DNA from: Roseibium sp. Sym1
Lineage (GTDB): Bacteria > Pseudomonadota > Alphaproteobacteria > Rhizobiales > Stappiaceae
Direction of reading: 5' to 3'
Length of the DNA: 64,000 nt
NCBI RefSeq assembly: GCF_027359675.1
Contig: NZ_CP114786.1
Coordinates: forward strand, 5,120,501-5,184,500
The notes under the pieces were generated by a model that was given only the letters and a program-made list of their open reading frames with translations, had not been told where the DNA came from and did not search any database. Shown piece by piece: positions 34,801 through 45,978 of this stretch. The first letter of the stretch is position 1; every line of letters starts with the position of its first letter. Made by a program: the position numbers and the translations under genes.

Positions 34801-35793
34801 CTACTCCGCTGCAACCCGGGCCGCAGCCCTCTTGTCGGCATGGGCCATCAGGCCGTCACGCACCCAGGTGCCGTCTTCCCAGGCCTTGACCCGTGCTTCC
34901 ATGCGTTCCCGGTTGCATGGGCCGTTGCCCTTCAGCACCTCGAAAAATTCGCTCCAGTCCGGTTCGGAGAAATCGTAGCCGCCCTTTTCCTCATTCCACG
35001 CGAGATGTTCATCCGGGATGCTCAAACCGAGATATTCGGCCTGGGGCACTGTCTGATCGACAAATTTCTGGCGGAGTTCGTCATTGGTGTTGATCTTGAT
35101 CTTCCAGGCCATGGACTGGGCGGAATGAACAGAGTCCCTGTCCGACGGACCGAACATCATGAGCGACGGATACCAGAACCGGTTAAGCGCATCCTGTGCC
35201 ATGCGGCGTTGCGCTTCCGTCCCTTTGGCCATCTTCATCATGATGTCGAAGCCCTGGCGCTGGTGGAAGCTCTCCTCCTTGCAGATACGGATCATGGCGC
35301 GCGAATAAGGCCCGAAGGATGTCCGCTGAAGCGGCACCTGATTCATGATCGCCGCACCGTCCACCAGCCAGCCAACCGCACCAATATCGGCCCAGGTCAG
35401 CGTCGGGTAATTGAAGATCGATGAGTATTTCATCTTGCCTTCGTGCAGCAGGTCGATCAGCTCGTCCCTGCTGACCCCGAGCGTCTCGGCAGCACAATAG
35501 AGATAAAGACCGTGGCCGGCCTCGTCCTGAACCTTGGCCAGAAGGATGGCCTTGCGCTCAAGCGTCGGCGCCCGGGTGATCCAGTTGCCTTCCGGAAGCT
35601 GGCCGACAATCTCTGAATGGGCGTGCTGGCCAATCTGGCGGATCAGCGTCTTACGGTAGCCTTCGGGCATCCAGTCGGTCGGTTCGATCTTCTCGCCCCG
35701 GTCGATGCGTTCCTGAAACGCGCGCTCCTCTGCGGACATCTCGGAAATGTCACGCACCTTGTCCGCGTCTGTTTTCACCATCTGTGCGTACAT
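34801..35793 (-). CDS. paaA: PaaA, catalytic di-iron subunit of phenylacetyl-CoA epoxidase
   Basis: This 330-residue protein carries the ferritin-like di-iron ligand motifs [20 protein letters not shown] and [16 protein letters not shown], with earlier [19 protein letters not shown]. PaaA inserts one oxygen atom from O2 into phenylacetyl-CoA to give the 1,2-epoxide. The ATG at 35793 follows GAGGAGGCGTC, a strong ribosome-binding site; the frame extends upstream without one. It is the first gene of the epoxidase operon, 129 bp downstream of paaX on the same strand. Confidence 0.96.
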   Translation of the reverse strand: MYAQMVKTDADKVRDISEMSAEERAFQERIDRGEKIEPTDWMPEGYRKTLIRQIGQHAHSEIVGQLPEGNWITRAPTLERKAILLAKVQDEAGHGLYLYCAAETLGVSRDELIDLLHEGKMKYSSIFNYPTLTWADIGAVGWLVDGAAIMNQVPLQRTSFGPYSRAMIRICKEESFHQRQGFDIMMKMAKGTEAQRRMAQDALNRFWYPSLMMFGPSDRDSVHSAQSMAWKIKINTNDELRQKFVDQTVPQAEYLGLSIPDEHLAWNEEKGGYDFSEPDWSEFFEVLKGNGPCNRERMEARVKAWEDGTWVRDGLMAHADKRAAARVAAE

Positions 35794-35842
35794 GACGCCT
35801 CCTCTCGTCATGTGGACTTTCGAAGAAGATACCGTACAACAC

Positions 35843-35880
35843 GTCACAGAAGAAGTCTGTTTTTCAAAAATATTGTGATG
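35843..35880. promoter_or_regulatory. Possible PaaX operator upstream of paaA
   Basis: CGTCACAG (35842-35849) and TTGTGATG (35873-35880) form an imperfect inverted repeat in the paaX-paaA gap. GTCACA recurs at 26165-26170 upstream of paaG. The match to described PaaX sites is loose. Confidence 0.3.
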
Positions 35881-35922
35881 CTTTTAAAGCGCGCGTGTTC
35901 CAGCCCTGTTTTTATCATGAAA

Positions 35923-36783
35923 TCAAGGGGTTGGCGTCAGGGATGCTATGCGCTTGCGGACGGCCTCGGGTGTCGCCGGCAAAGGACCGTGCCTTGCGAG
36001 CAGATGGTCACCGATATAGACATCGGCCGGAGCGGACAGTTGACGGTAGAGGTCCGCGAACAGGTCTCTTGCGGCAAAGCCCGGCCAGCGTTCCGGCAGC
36101 GCGGCGAGCGGCAGCCTCGGATCGCGCAGGCGAATTTCACGATAGGAATGAACAAGAGCCAGACGGCAGAGCAGCGCCGCCTTGGGCGGCAGATCGCTTC
36201 CCGCCAAACCTCGCATCGCGTCGAACCGATCCAGAAAGCCGGCATAGTCCCTGGAAAGATCCTCCAGCTGGAAGGCGGCCGCCATCAAATTCCGGAGCTC
36301 GTCCGCATCCGGTTCCAGTGCTTTTGCACGGAAAGCCGTACCCAGTCGAGGCCGGGCCGGCCTGTCGGCGCCCGCGAAGACAGCACCGCCGAGCTGAACA
36401 AACCCGTTCCGGAGCAGGATCACCTGTTCATCCGGGTCCGGACATATCGTCAGCAACCAGCCGCAATCGCCATCTGCCGGGCCAAAAAACAACTCGGCGG
36501 CAAGGTGGTACTCTTCCCGTGCGGCGGCGGTCAGGCCGTAATAGCTGCGCCGCCCTTCCCGCTCACCGGCTAGCTGCCCCTTTGAGACAAGTCGGGAAAC
36601 AGCGGTGCGCACGAGGGATTCATTGACACCGAACCCCTCGCACAAGCTGATGAGATCGCCCATCCAGAGCACGCCGCCGCGTGGTTCGACGATATCGCCA
36701 TATATGGTGACGATAAGCTGGGCGGCCCTCGGCGGACCTGAGCGCAGGAAACTGACTGCCATGTTGTCGGCGCTGGAGAGCAT
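35923..36783 (-). CDS. paaX: PaaX-type phenylacetyl-CoA-responsive repressor
   Basis: This 286-residue protein has the PaaX N-terminal winged HTH (IVTIYGDIVEPRGGVLWMGD; GVNESLVRTAVSRLVSKGQL), a central domain with RRSYYGLTAAAREEY, and a C-terminal helical domain ending HLLARHGPLPATPEAVRKRI. PaaX represses paa operons and is released by phenylacetyl-CoA. ATG at 36783 is the longest start; ATG at 36762 (MAVSFLRSGPP) is a reasonable alternative. It lies just upstream of the epoxidase operon in the same direction and divergent from znuA. Confidence 0.92.
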   Translation of the reverse strand: MLSSADNMAVSFLRSGPPRAAQLIVTIYGDIVEPRGGVLWMGDLISLCEGFGVNESLVRTAVSRLVSKGQLAGEREGRRSYYGLTAAAREEYHLAAELFFGPADGDCGWLLTICPDPDEQVILLRNGFVQLGGAVFAGADRPARPRLGTAFRAKALEPDADELRNLMAAAFQLEDLSRDYAGFLDRFDAMRGLAGSDLPPKAALLCRLALVHSYREIRLRDPRLPLAALPERWPGFAARDLFADLYRQLSAPADVYIGDHLLARHGPLPATPEAVRKRIASLTPTP

Positions 36784-36904
36784 GCGGGTATTGATCCAGT
36801 TGTTTTCGCAGGACCTTACCTGTCCGCTAGCCTCAAACCAAGTGGCCCGTTGATCGTGCTTGTCAACACGCCCTCATGCTCCCTTGCGCTTCTCAATTGG
36901 AAAC

Positions 36905-36932
36905 GTTATATAGTTACGCGTTATAAAGTAAC
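36905..36932. promoter_or_regulatory. Tandem Zur-like boxes upstream of znuA
   Basis: GTTATATAGTTAC (36905-36917) and GTTATAAAGTAAC (36920-36932) are near-identical 13-mers offset by 15 bp. The second has GTTA-N5-TAAC dyad symmetry. They sit 20-47 bp before the znuA start, where a zinc-responsive Zur repressor would block transcription. The AT-rich GTTATA/TAAC form resembles alphaproteobacterial Zur sites. Confidence 0.5.
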
Positions 36933-36951
36933 ATCATGTTGGACACGCTCA

Positions 36952-38031
36952 ATGACATTCCAGTTTTCCCGGCACCTGGCCGGGTTCGGCAAACGCGGCC
37001 TGTTGTCAGCCGCTTTCTGCAGCAGCCTTGCCGCGACCTCATTTGACGCCATGGCTGAAGCGCCGTCCGTCGTCACCACGATCAAGCCGTTGCATTCCAT
37101 TGCCGCGGCCGTGATGGAAGGCGTGGGCGAGCCTCACATCCTGATCGACGGCGCCGCGTCTCCGCACGGCTTTGCCCTGAAGCCGTCCCAGGCGTTTCTG
37201 CTGCAGGGCGCGGACGTGGTGTTCTGGATCGGGCCGGATTTGACCGCGTCCCTTGCCAAGCCGATCTCCTCCATGGCCACCGGTGCTGAAGTGGTCGAAA
37301 TGATGGATGTACCCGGCATTTCCCATCTCGGCCTGCGGGAAGGCGCCAATTTCGAGGCGCATGATCACGAGGACGGTGAGCATCACGCCGAAGAGGAACA
37401 CGGACACGATGACCATGGGCATGACGAACATTCCGATTCAGATCATGACGATGATCAGGAGGGGCATGTTGAAACGGAACATGACCACGGCAACGACCAT
37501 GCGGGTGAGGTTCGGGACCCCCATATCTGGCTGAATCCAGACAACGGCATCGCCATCGCGGCACAAATGGCCGAAACACTTGCCGCTGCCGATCCGGACA
37601 ATGCCGGAACCTACCGGGAAAATGCCGAGGCCTTCCGCAACCGGATCGAAGCGCTGGAACGGGATATCGAAGACAGCCTCCAGGCAGTAAAAGACGGGAA
37701 ATTCATCGTCTTCCACGATGCCTATCATCATTTCGAACATCATTTTGAGTTCGAGGCCAGCGGCGCGATCTCCGTGTCTCCGGAAACCTTGTCGAGCGCG
37801 GAGCGCATCGGTCAGGTTCGCAACCGGATCAAGGAACTCGATGTGTCATGTGTTTTCCAGGAGCCCCAGTTCGAGGCGAAGCTGGTTGATGTGGTCATGG
37901 AAGGTAGCAATGCCCGGACCGGCGTTCTGGATCCGCTGGGAACCCGGCTCAACAATGGCAAGGATCTGTACCCGGATCTGCTCAAGACCCTGTCTGATGC
38001 CCTGACGGACTGTCTTGAGCAATCGAGCTGA
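36952..38031 (+). CDS. znuA: Zinc ABC transporter substrate-binding protein ZnuA
   Basis: This 359-residue periplasmic protein begins with a signal peptide (basic start, hydrophobic GLLSAAFCSSLAATSFDAMA, cleavage near AMA-EA). It then shows VVTTIKPLHSIAAAVMEGVG with the first His ligand. A long loop of about 60 residues rich in His, Asp and Glu (HDHEDGEHHAEEEHGHDDHG) is typical of zinc rather than manganese proteins. DPHIWLNPDN and VFHDAYHHFEHHF give further ligands. It captures Zn2+ for a ZnuBC permease. No znuB or znuC is in the window. The start at 36952 fits the signal peptide; its ribosome-binding site is weak. Confidence 0.92.
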   Translation: MTFQFSRHLAGFGKRGLLSAAFCSSLAATSFDAMAEAPSVVTTIKPLHSIAAAVMEGVGEPHILIDGAASPHGFALKPSQAFLLQGADVVFWIGPDLTASLAKPISSMATGAEVVEMMDVPGISHLGLREGANFEAHDHEDGEHHAEEEHGHDDHGHDEHSDSDHDDDQEGHVETEHDHGNDHAGEVRDPHIWLNPDNGIAIAAQMAETLAAADPDNAGTYRENAEAFRNRIEALERDIEDSLQAVKDGKFIVFHDAYHHFEHHFEFEASGAISVSPETLSSAERIGQVRNRIKELDVSCVFQEPQFEAKLVDVVMEGSNARTGVLDPLGTRLNNGKDLYPDLLKTLSDALTDCLEQSS

Positions 38032-38038
38032 CAAAAAA

Positions 38039-38067
38039 ACCGCCGGCGAATGCCGGCGGTTGTTTCT
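38039..38067. terminator. Terminator between znuA and the convergent L,D-transpeptidase gene
   Basis: ACCGCCGGC and GCCGGCGGT form a 9-bp stem (38039-38060) with loop GAAT, flanked by an A-run before and TTGTTTCTT after. It can work in both directions. Confidence 0.8.
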
Positions 38068-38085
38068 TGGTGACAAGCGATCAGC

Positions 38086-40077
38086 TCAGGACGGTCGTGC
38101 CTTGGCCCGCACCGCTTCGGTCTTTTCCAGAGCCTTCAGGAGGTGCCGGTCGCGGTCGTAGACATCGGAGTAGAAACCGATCGACCCGTCGAGGTCCGGC
38201 CAGGCCGTGAAATAGGAAACATAGACCGGAATGTCGCCGTTGACCTGTTCCTGCTCGTTCTGCCCCTGGGCGATGCGGGAGGTCACATAGTCCTTGGACT
38301 TGCCGAGCACGGCGGCTGCCATGGCCTTCGGGTCGTGCAGTCGGATGCAGCCATGGCTGAAGGCGCGCATGTCTTTGTTGAAGAGGTTCTTCGAAGGCGT
38401 GTCGTGCATGTAGATGTGGTGTTTGTTCGGGAACAGGATCTTGACTTCACCAAGCGCGTTCGAACGGCCGGGATACTGCCTCACATTGATGGATTGCTGC
38501 TTGGCGGCCACTGCATACCAGTTGACGGATGCCGACGACACCTTGCGTCCTCCCGGCGTGGAGACCTCATAACCCGCGCGGTCCAGGTAACTTGGATCGT
38601 TGGCGAGTTTCGGCAGCATTTCGTTGACAATGATCGAATACGGCACGCCCCAATAGGGATTGTACTCAACGATCTCGATCTTGTCGTAGAAGAAGTTGGT
38701 CTGGTTGGACTTCTTGCCGACGACAACACGCATCTGCAACGGCACTTCGCCCGGCGCAAAATAGGTTGCGGTGAATGCGGCCTGGTTGATGAACACCTTG
38801 CGTTCGCCGAGTTCTTCCGGAATCCAGCGGCTGCGCTCCATGGCCAGTTCGACCTTTGCAATCTTCGCCGCGTTGGTTTCGCCGACCATGGCCTTGATGG
38901 TGTTTTTACCCACGATCCCGTCTGGTGTCAGCTTGGCTTCCTTCTGGAAGGCCTTGACCAGGGCGACCAGTTCCGGCGTGTAGACCTCGCCATCGTCATA
39001 GGCTTCCAGGGTCTCGGCATGGGCAGTCCGCAGCTCGTCAGACCCGTTCTTTGCGATCGCCGCGACGATATTCTTCATTTCGGGGCTGGACTTGCCCGCC
39101 TTCAGGAATGTGCCGGGAGCGATGACGATCTGGTCCGCTTCCTCGTCCTCCGCCTTCAGGCGCTTCAGTTCCGCGGTCAGTTTTTTGAAGTGCTCGTTCT
39201 GGGGCTGGTGCCCGGAAAGCGCGGTTGCGACATCGCTTGCGCCTTCAAGCTGTTCCAGCGCGGCCACGAGATCGACCTCGTGGCGCGGAAGGTCGTGATA
39301 TTGCGAGATCCGGTTCGGATCGACCCGGCCGCGCGTCGCGTCGAGCACATAGGTGAGTGCAGCGGCACTCAGTTCCATTTCGAAACGCATCAGGGCGGCG
39401 TCGCGTTCCGCGCCTTCCAGGCCGGAGGCCGCCGGCAGGGCGACAAAATAGTCGTCCGGGTTCAGCGCGAAAGTGCCCGCTTCCGCGAGCGCCCGGCGCA
39501 GCTGTGCGGCTTTGACGGTCGCCTTGCCGTCCTCAAGCCAGAGGAAGTCCGGGTGTTCCCGATAATAGGCAATCAGGGCGTCGCCGACTTCCGGCAGGAC
39601 GGTCAGGGACATTTCCTTCAGCGCCGGTCGGGCCTCATCAAAGGCGGTCAGCACAACCGGTGCCGCAGGCGCGGTGTCCGCCTGCGTGGTGGGGACGGGC
39701 TGACCGGCTTCGTCCACGGCTGCCTCAGGCTGAACTTCGGCGGTTTTCTTCTCCGACAGTTCCTCGAGCGATACCTGCTTCCAGCTGTCCGGCACGTAGT
39801 TCAGATAGCGTGGCGCGGATACCCTCGCCTTGCTGGCCTTTTGCCGGAGCTGCTCCTGCCGCAGACGTTCCTGTTCCCTGCGCTGATGTTCCGGATTGAA
39901 CAGGCGTTGGAAAAAATTCTGGGCGCTGGCCGTTTCAACGGCGGTGAAACTGAAGCCGGTCGCCAGCACCGATGCCATAAGGCCGGCCTTCAGCGAATTT
40001 CCAAGGAACAATTTCGTTCGTCCTGCCAGCGCATGGCCCCGGACCCGCACGCCATGTTTGACTTCATCTGCTCGCAT
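38086..40077 (-). CDS. L,D-transpeptidase (YcbB/LdtD type) with peptidoglycan-binding domain
   Basis: This 663-residue exported enzyme has an N-terminal signal region (LFLGNSLKAGLMASVLATG, ending ASAQ) and a Pro/Ala/Gln-rich linker. A scaffold domain (about 150-330) follows, then a PG_binding_1 motif (VYTPELVALVKAFQKEAKL; DGIVGKNTIKAM). The YkuD catalytic domain ends with HMHDTPSKNLF-type sequence and AFSHGCIRLHDP, where His575 and Cys577 form the active site. It makes 3-3 cross-links in peptidoglycan or attaches proteins to it. The order (scaffold, binding domain, YkuD) is the YcbB subgroup. Monocistronic, convergent with znuA. Confidence 0.9.
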   Translation of the reverse strand: MRADEVKHGVRVRGHALAGRTKLFLGNSLKAGLMASVLATGFSFTAVETASAQNFFQRLFNPEHQRREQERLRQEQLRQKASKARVSAPRYLNYVPDSWKQVSLEELSEKKTAEVQPEAAVDEAGQPVPTTQADTAPAAPVVLTAFDEARPALKEMSLTVLPEVGDALIAYYREHPDFLWLEDGKATVKAAQLRRALAEAGTFALNPDDYFVALPAASGLEGAERDAALMRFEMELSAAALTYVLDATRGRVDPNRISQYHDLPRHEVDLVAALEQLEGASDVATALSGHQPQNEHFKKLTAELKRLKAEDEEADQIVIAPGTFLKAGKSSPEMKNIVAAIAKNGSDELRTAHAETLEAYDDGEVYTPELVALVKAFQKEAKLTPDGIVGKNTIKAMVGETNAAKIAKVELAMERSRWIPEELGERKVFINQAAFTATYFAPGEVPLQMRVVVGKKSNQTNFFYDKIEIVEYNPYWGVPYSIIVNEMLPKLANDPSYLDRAGYEVSTPGGRKVSSASVNWYAVAAKQQSINVRQYPGRSNALGEVKILFPNKHHIYMHDTPSKNLFNKDMRAFSHGCIRLHDPKAMAAAVLGKSKDYVTSRIAQGQNEQEQVNGDIPVYVSYFTAWPDLDGSIGFYSDVYDRDRHLLKALEKTEAVRAKARPS

Positions 40078-40554
40078 TGTCTCAACCCGAAATGTTTAAA
40101 TCTTCTGGGGCCGGCCGCAGCGCCCGATGCAACCGGCTTTGTTCGTTCCCTGCCAGGAAAACCGTAGCCCGAACCACTTAGCCGGGCAATGTGTCACGCT
40201 GGTGCCGGCAAATTGGTTTCGTTGTCTGAAACCACGCCAACGCCCCGTTTGCAACTGGTTAATACTACATCAGGCCTGTGCAGTCGGTTAAGGGCACGTG
40301 TCTTGCACAGGTTTTGAATTCACTTTGGTGTGACGATAATGCCGCGCCTGTATAAGCCTATGGTAGAGACGAGGCAAACCCCTCCATCCTGAATTGCGCC
40401 TGGGCAGAAGCGCGCGCCGTGCCGGCTCGAAACAGTCGGATAAATGACCTGTTATTAGTGCCAATCCGCAACGCTGTGACGCGCATCACTCAGCAAGGTC
40501 AAAAGGCTTCCTAAACCGGTCTCTCGAAATGGTGAAACACCACCGGAGACCTTA
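40078..40554. other. Gene-free divergent region before the HExxH protein gene
   Basis: Nothing coding is supported in these 477 bases. They must hold promoters for the L,D-transpeptidase gene (leftward) and the HExxH gene (rightward). The only clear structure is the hairpin at 40518-40551. Confidence 0.5.
40518..40551 (+). promoter_or_regulatory. Hairpin covering the ribosome-binding site of the HExxH gene
   Basis: GGTCTC (40518-40523) pairs with GAGACC (40546-40551), and inside it GGTG (40531-40534) pairs with CACC (40538-40541). The Shine-Dalgarno-like GGAGA lies in the 3' arm, four bases before the ATG. The leader could hide the ribosome-binding site. Confidence 0.5.
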
Positions 40555-41031
40555 ATGCCGTTCCAATTCAATGTCGGAGACCATGTATCTCCGGTCCTGA
40601 AATACAAGAATTTCGACATCTCCCAATATACCCAGCTGAAATGGGCGCGCGGCAAGCTTTTCCGCATGGTCGGGAACAACCCGTCCTGCAACGCCTACTT
40701 CCGGACGCTGCCCATGGGGCGCAGCCTCACAAGCCTCATCAAAGACAGCGGCATCTGGGTGAATTACGGCCCGACCATTTCGCCGCTTCACGGCGAAATC
40801 CATATGCCGAGTGGCGAAATCGCGGTTGGTGACAGGGCCTTCAACATGGGCCGCTGGATGGTTTTGGCAACCATCATTCACGAACTGGCGCACTACAACG
40901 GCGCACCCATATCGGGCGGCGACACCAGTGCCGAGGAAGCCGTCTATCACTGCGGGCTCGGAACGTCCGAAGAGTATTTGCAAGGGATCGACGATCCACG
41001 CACGCCCTACGATCCGACGATCGGCGGGTGA
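40555..41031 (+). CDS. Uncharacterised small HExxH metallopeptidase-like protein
   Basis: I do not recognise the family. The protein has 158 residues, no signal peptide and no membrane segment. A zincin motif appears late: VLATIIHELAHYNGAP (about 103-118), followed by GGDTSAEEAVYHCG, which could supply a third ligand (Asp or His) as in aspzincin-like peptidases. Earlier segments include RMVGNNPSCNAYFRTL and HGEIHMPSGEIAVGD. The size suggests a bare catalytic core. It stands alone between the L,D-transpeptidase and ssb genes, which gives no functional clue. Its ribosome-binding site lies in a hairpin. It may be a cytoplasmic peptidase or an exported toxin/effector; neither is shown. Confidence 0.6.
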   Translation: MPFQFNVGDHVSPVLKYKNFDISQYTQLKWARGKLFRMVGNNPSCNAYFRTLPMGRSLTSLIKDSGIWVNYGPTISPLHGEIHMPSGEIAVGDRAFNMGRWMVLATIIHELAHYNGAPISGGDTSAEEAVYHCGLGTSEEYLQGIDDPRTPYDPTIGG

Positions 41032-41086
41032 AATGCACTCCGTGCGGTGGCGATTCCAGCCACCGCACCAATCAGGTAAAGTCCGA

Positions 41087-41641
41087 TCAGAACGGAATTT
41101 CGTCGTCCATCGGCCCGCTGCCGCCACCGCCGGAAGGTCCGCCGAAGCCGCCGCTGCTTGATCCGCCGCCATAGCCTCCACCGCTGCTGCCTCCGCTGAA
41201 TCCGCCACCGGATCCACCGCCGAAGCCGCCACCGCCCTGGCCTTCGTTGCCGTAGTCGGGCAGACCGCCACCGCCGCCGGCGCCCTCACCGCGGCCGTCC
41301 AGCATGGTCAGGTTGGAGTTGAACCCCTGCAAGACCACTTCGGTGGAGTACCGGTCCTGGCCGCTCTGGTCCTGCCATTTGCGGGTCTGCAACTGTCCCT
41401 CGAGATAGACCTTGGACCCTTTGCGCAGATAGCTTTCGGCAACCTTGCAGAGGCCTTCGTTGAAGATCACCACACGGTGCCATTCGGTTTTTTCCCGGCG
41501 CTCGCCGGTGTTGCGGTCGCGCCAGGATTCTGACGTTGCAATACGCAGGTTGGCGATGGGACGCCCGTCCTGCGTGCGGCGGATTTCCGGATCGGCACCC
41601 AGATTGCCGACCAAAATGACTTTGTTGACGCTGCCCGCCAT
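41087..41641 (-). CDS. ssb: Single-stranded DNA-binding protein SSB
   Basis: This 184-residue protein has an OB-fold N-terminal domain beginning [20 protein letters not shown] and containing [21 protein letters not shown] and [16 protein letters not shown] Gly/Ser-rich flexible linker follows (about 115-175). The conserved acidic tip DDEIPF recruits partner proteins. It binds ssDNA as a tetramer in replication, repair and recombination. The ATG at 41641 has AGGAGTGCAG-type sequence ahead. It is divergent from uvrA, an arrangement common in Proteobacteria. Confidence 0.97.
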   Translation of the reverse strand: MAGSVNKVILVGNLGADPEIRRTQDGRPIANLRIATSESWRDRNTGERREKTEWHRVVIFNEGLCKVAESYLRKGSKVYLEGQLQTRKWQDQSGQDRYSTEVVLQGFNSNLTMLDGRGEGAGGGGGLPDYGNEGQGGGGFGGGSGGGFSGGSSGGGYGGGSSSGGFGGPSGGGGSGPMDDEIPF

Positions 41642-42001
41642 TCTGCACTCCTGTTGTTCACGCGCGATGCTGCCATTGTTGAGACATCGGCCTTGCTTGG
41701 CCGTTCCATCGCGCTTCAAGCCATGCTGCTAGAAACCAGAACCCTAGCGGCCAGCCAACAGCTGCGCCTGCATTTTTCTGGCCCGGCACCCATTTTCCAC
41801 AAGGCAGCGGGCCTGCTGCGGCCTATTGCCATGCATATTTTCCGCTCAAGCTGCACGACCTCCACCCGTGATTGCATCCGGTTACATTTTGCGCCGCTTT
41901 TGTTCCGACCGCCTGCACCGGCCTTGTCAGGAACGGGAGCCGGTCATTGCGGCGCGTTCCGGCGTCTCCGGCACTTTCCTACTGACGTATCGCAGCTTAC
42001 C

Positions 42002-42016
42002 GTACTTGTTTTGTTC
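42002..42016. promoter_or_regulatory. Near-consensus alphaproteobacterial LexA box upstream of uvrA
   Basis: GTAC-N7-GTTC matches the alphaproteobacterial SOS box GTTC-N7-GTTC at seven of eight positions. It lies 194 bp before the uvrA start and 361 bp before ssb. The other parts of 41642-42209 hold no supported gene. Confidence 0.45.
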
Positions 42017-42209
42017 TTATCATTTCTGTAAAACCGATTCAATCAGCCAGAGCAGCCAGTGCCGTATTTTGAAGGCTACCGGAAAACGCCTTACTGGAAG
42101 CGGCGCGCTAAACTGCTATATCGGGGCAAACGGACAGATACGTGACGGGAAACTGCGCGCACGGCGTCGCGCGACCGGCAGCACGCGCATGAGGTCAGGA
42201 AGAACTGCA

Positions 42210-45140
<2,931 letters not shown>

Positions 45141-45164
45141 CACAAAGCAGCAGGCGCTTTCCCC

Positions 45165-45214
45165 AACGGCAGCATTCTATGTGCAGTGCACACTGAATGC
45201 TGCTGTTTGTTTTT
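45165..45214 (+). terminator. Terminator after uvrA
   Basis: GCAGCATTC (45169-45177) pairs with GAATGCTGC (45195-45203), and the inner GTGCAGTGCAC is itself palindromic. TGTTTGTTTTT follows. Confidence 0.75.
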
Positions 45215-45383
45215 ACGGGTGTTTTTCGAATCACCTCGACCAGTCTGGATTTTCTTTGCTGCATTGCACCACGTGCATGACAGGCATGCAGAGATGGCAC
45301 TTCTTTTAATTCGAGCGGTGAAATATATAGGTATCAACAACGGCGCGGAACGCTGAGGCGTTTCGGTTAATAAGGAAAACAAA

Positions 45384-45533
45384 ATGTTTGACACAGTGCG
45401 CCAACGCTACAGCAACTGGGTAAGCTACCGCCGCGCGGTCGACGAACTGTCCCGCCTGTCCTCGCGTGAGCTTGCCGACCTCGGCATCAGCCGGAGCGAT
45501 ATCAAGTTTATCGCTCGCCGTCAGATCGGCTAA
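45384..45533 (+). CDS. DUF1127 (YjiS-like) small protein, CcaF1-like, first copy
   Basis: This 49-residue basic protein has the DUF1127 core: NWVSYRRAVDELSRLSSREL followed by ADLGISRSDIKFIARR. It is too short to be flagged by length cut-offs but has a ribosome-binding site (AAGGAAAAC) and typical codon use. DUF1127 proteins are Arg-rich; in Rhodobacter one of them, CcaF1, binds RNA and is co-transcribed with CCUCCUCCC-loop sRNAs. Here three such hairpins follow 16 bp after the stop. A role in RNA maturation or turnover is inferred from that context. It lies downstream of the uvrA terminator, so it has its own promoter. Confidence 0.88.
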   Translation: MFDTVRQRYSNWVSYRRAVDELSRLSSRELADLGISRSDIKFIARRQIG

Positions 45534-45548
45534 CACATTTAGAGATCG

Positions 45549-45582
45549 CGTCCCTAGGCATCCTCCTCCCAGCCGACGGGCG
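45549..45582 (+). ncRNA. CcsR-type ('cuckoo') hairpin RNA 1
   Basis: CGTCC/GGGCG and GGC/GCC stems enclose a loop with CCTCCTCCC (45562-45570). The 18-mer GGCATCCTCCTCCCAGCC here recurs exactly at 45595 and 46519. The loop resembles the anti-Shine-Dalgarno sequence. Confidence 0.7.
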
Positions 45583-45583
45583 T

Positions 45584-45619
45584 GTGACACGCAGGGCATC
45601 CTCCTCCCAGCCCTGTCAC
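45584..45619 (+). ncRNA. CcsR-type hairpin RNA 2
   Basis: CAGGGC (45592-45597) pairs with GCCCTG (45610-45615), extended by GTGA/TCAC with a bulge. The 12-nt loop ATCCTCCTCCCA presents CCTCCTCCC (45600-45608). Confidence 0.78.
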
Positions 45620-45628
45620 GTCGAAACG

Positions 45629-45670
45629 ACGCCCGCCAGTACCTCCTCCCACTGGCGGGCGTTCGTTTGT
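45629..45670 (+). ncRNA. CcsR-type hairpin RNA 3, doubling as terminator
   Basis: A 12-bp stem (45629-45640 with 45651-45662) has a 10-nt loop holding CCTCCTCCC (45642-45650). TCGTTTGTC follows, so it probably ends the transcript that starts with the DUF1127 gene. Confidence 0.78.
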
Positions 45671-45753
45671 CTGGCGCTTGATTTTCATTTGAACAGCACT
45701 TTCAGTCATGTCTCTAATCTACAGATGTATTCATCTGCTGATGGAGACCTTCA

Positions 45754-45978
45754 ATGTCCATTGATTCCAACAAGATCGACGACGCCGTTCTGGCTCTTCT
45801 GACCCTGACGCTGCATGACGGACAAAGAGCCTGGAAAGGCCATGACTGGGACGTGCTGGGACGTTTGCATGAAAAAGGCTATATCAGCGACCCGGTTGGC
45901 AAGACCAAATCCGTGTGGTTGACGGAGGATGGGCTCAAGCGGTCCAAAGAACTTTTCGAACAGCTCTTTTCCACATAG
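45754..45978 (+). CDS. DUF6429-family small protein
   Basis: This 74-residue protein matches the DUF6429 pattern: DKIDDAVLALLTLTLHDG-like N terminus, RAWKGHDWDVLGRLHEKGYI, DPVGKTKSVWLTEDGL and a closing KELFEQLF. The middle looks like a small winged-helix (RLHEKGYISDPVGKTKSVWLTEDG), so DNA or RNA binding is possible. It lies between the two DUF1127-RNA units. No function is established as far as I know. Confidence 0.75.
   Translation: MSIDSNKIDDAVLALLTLTLHDGQRAWKGHDWDVLGRLHEKGYISDPVGKTKSVWLTEDGLKRSKELFEQLFST

Noticed and set aside
38143..40167. A 674-codon frame opposite the L,D-transpeptidase gene
   Set aside because: Shadow frame typical of high-GC DNA; the YkuD gene has all expected motifs.
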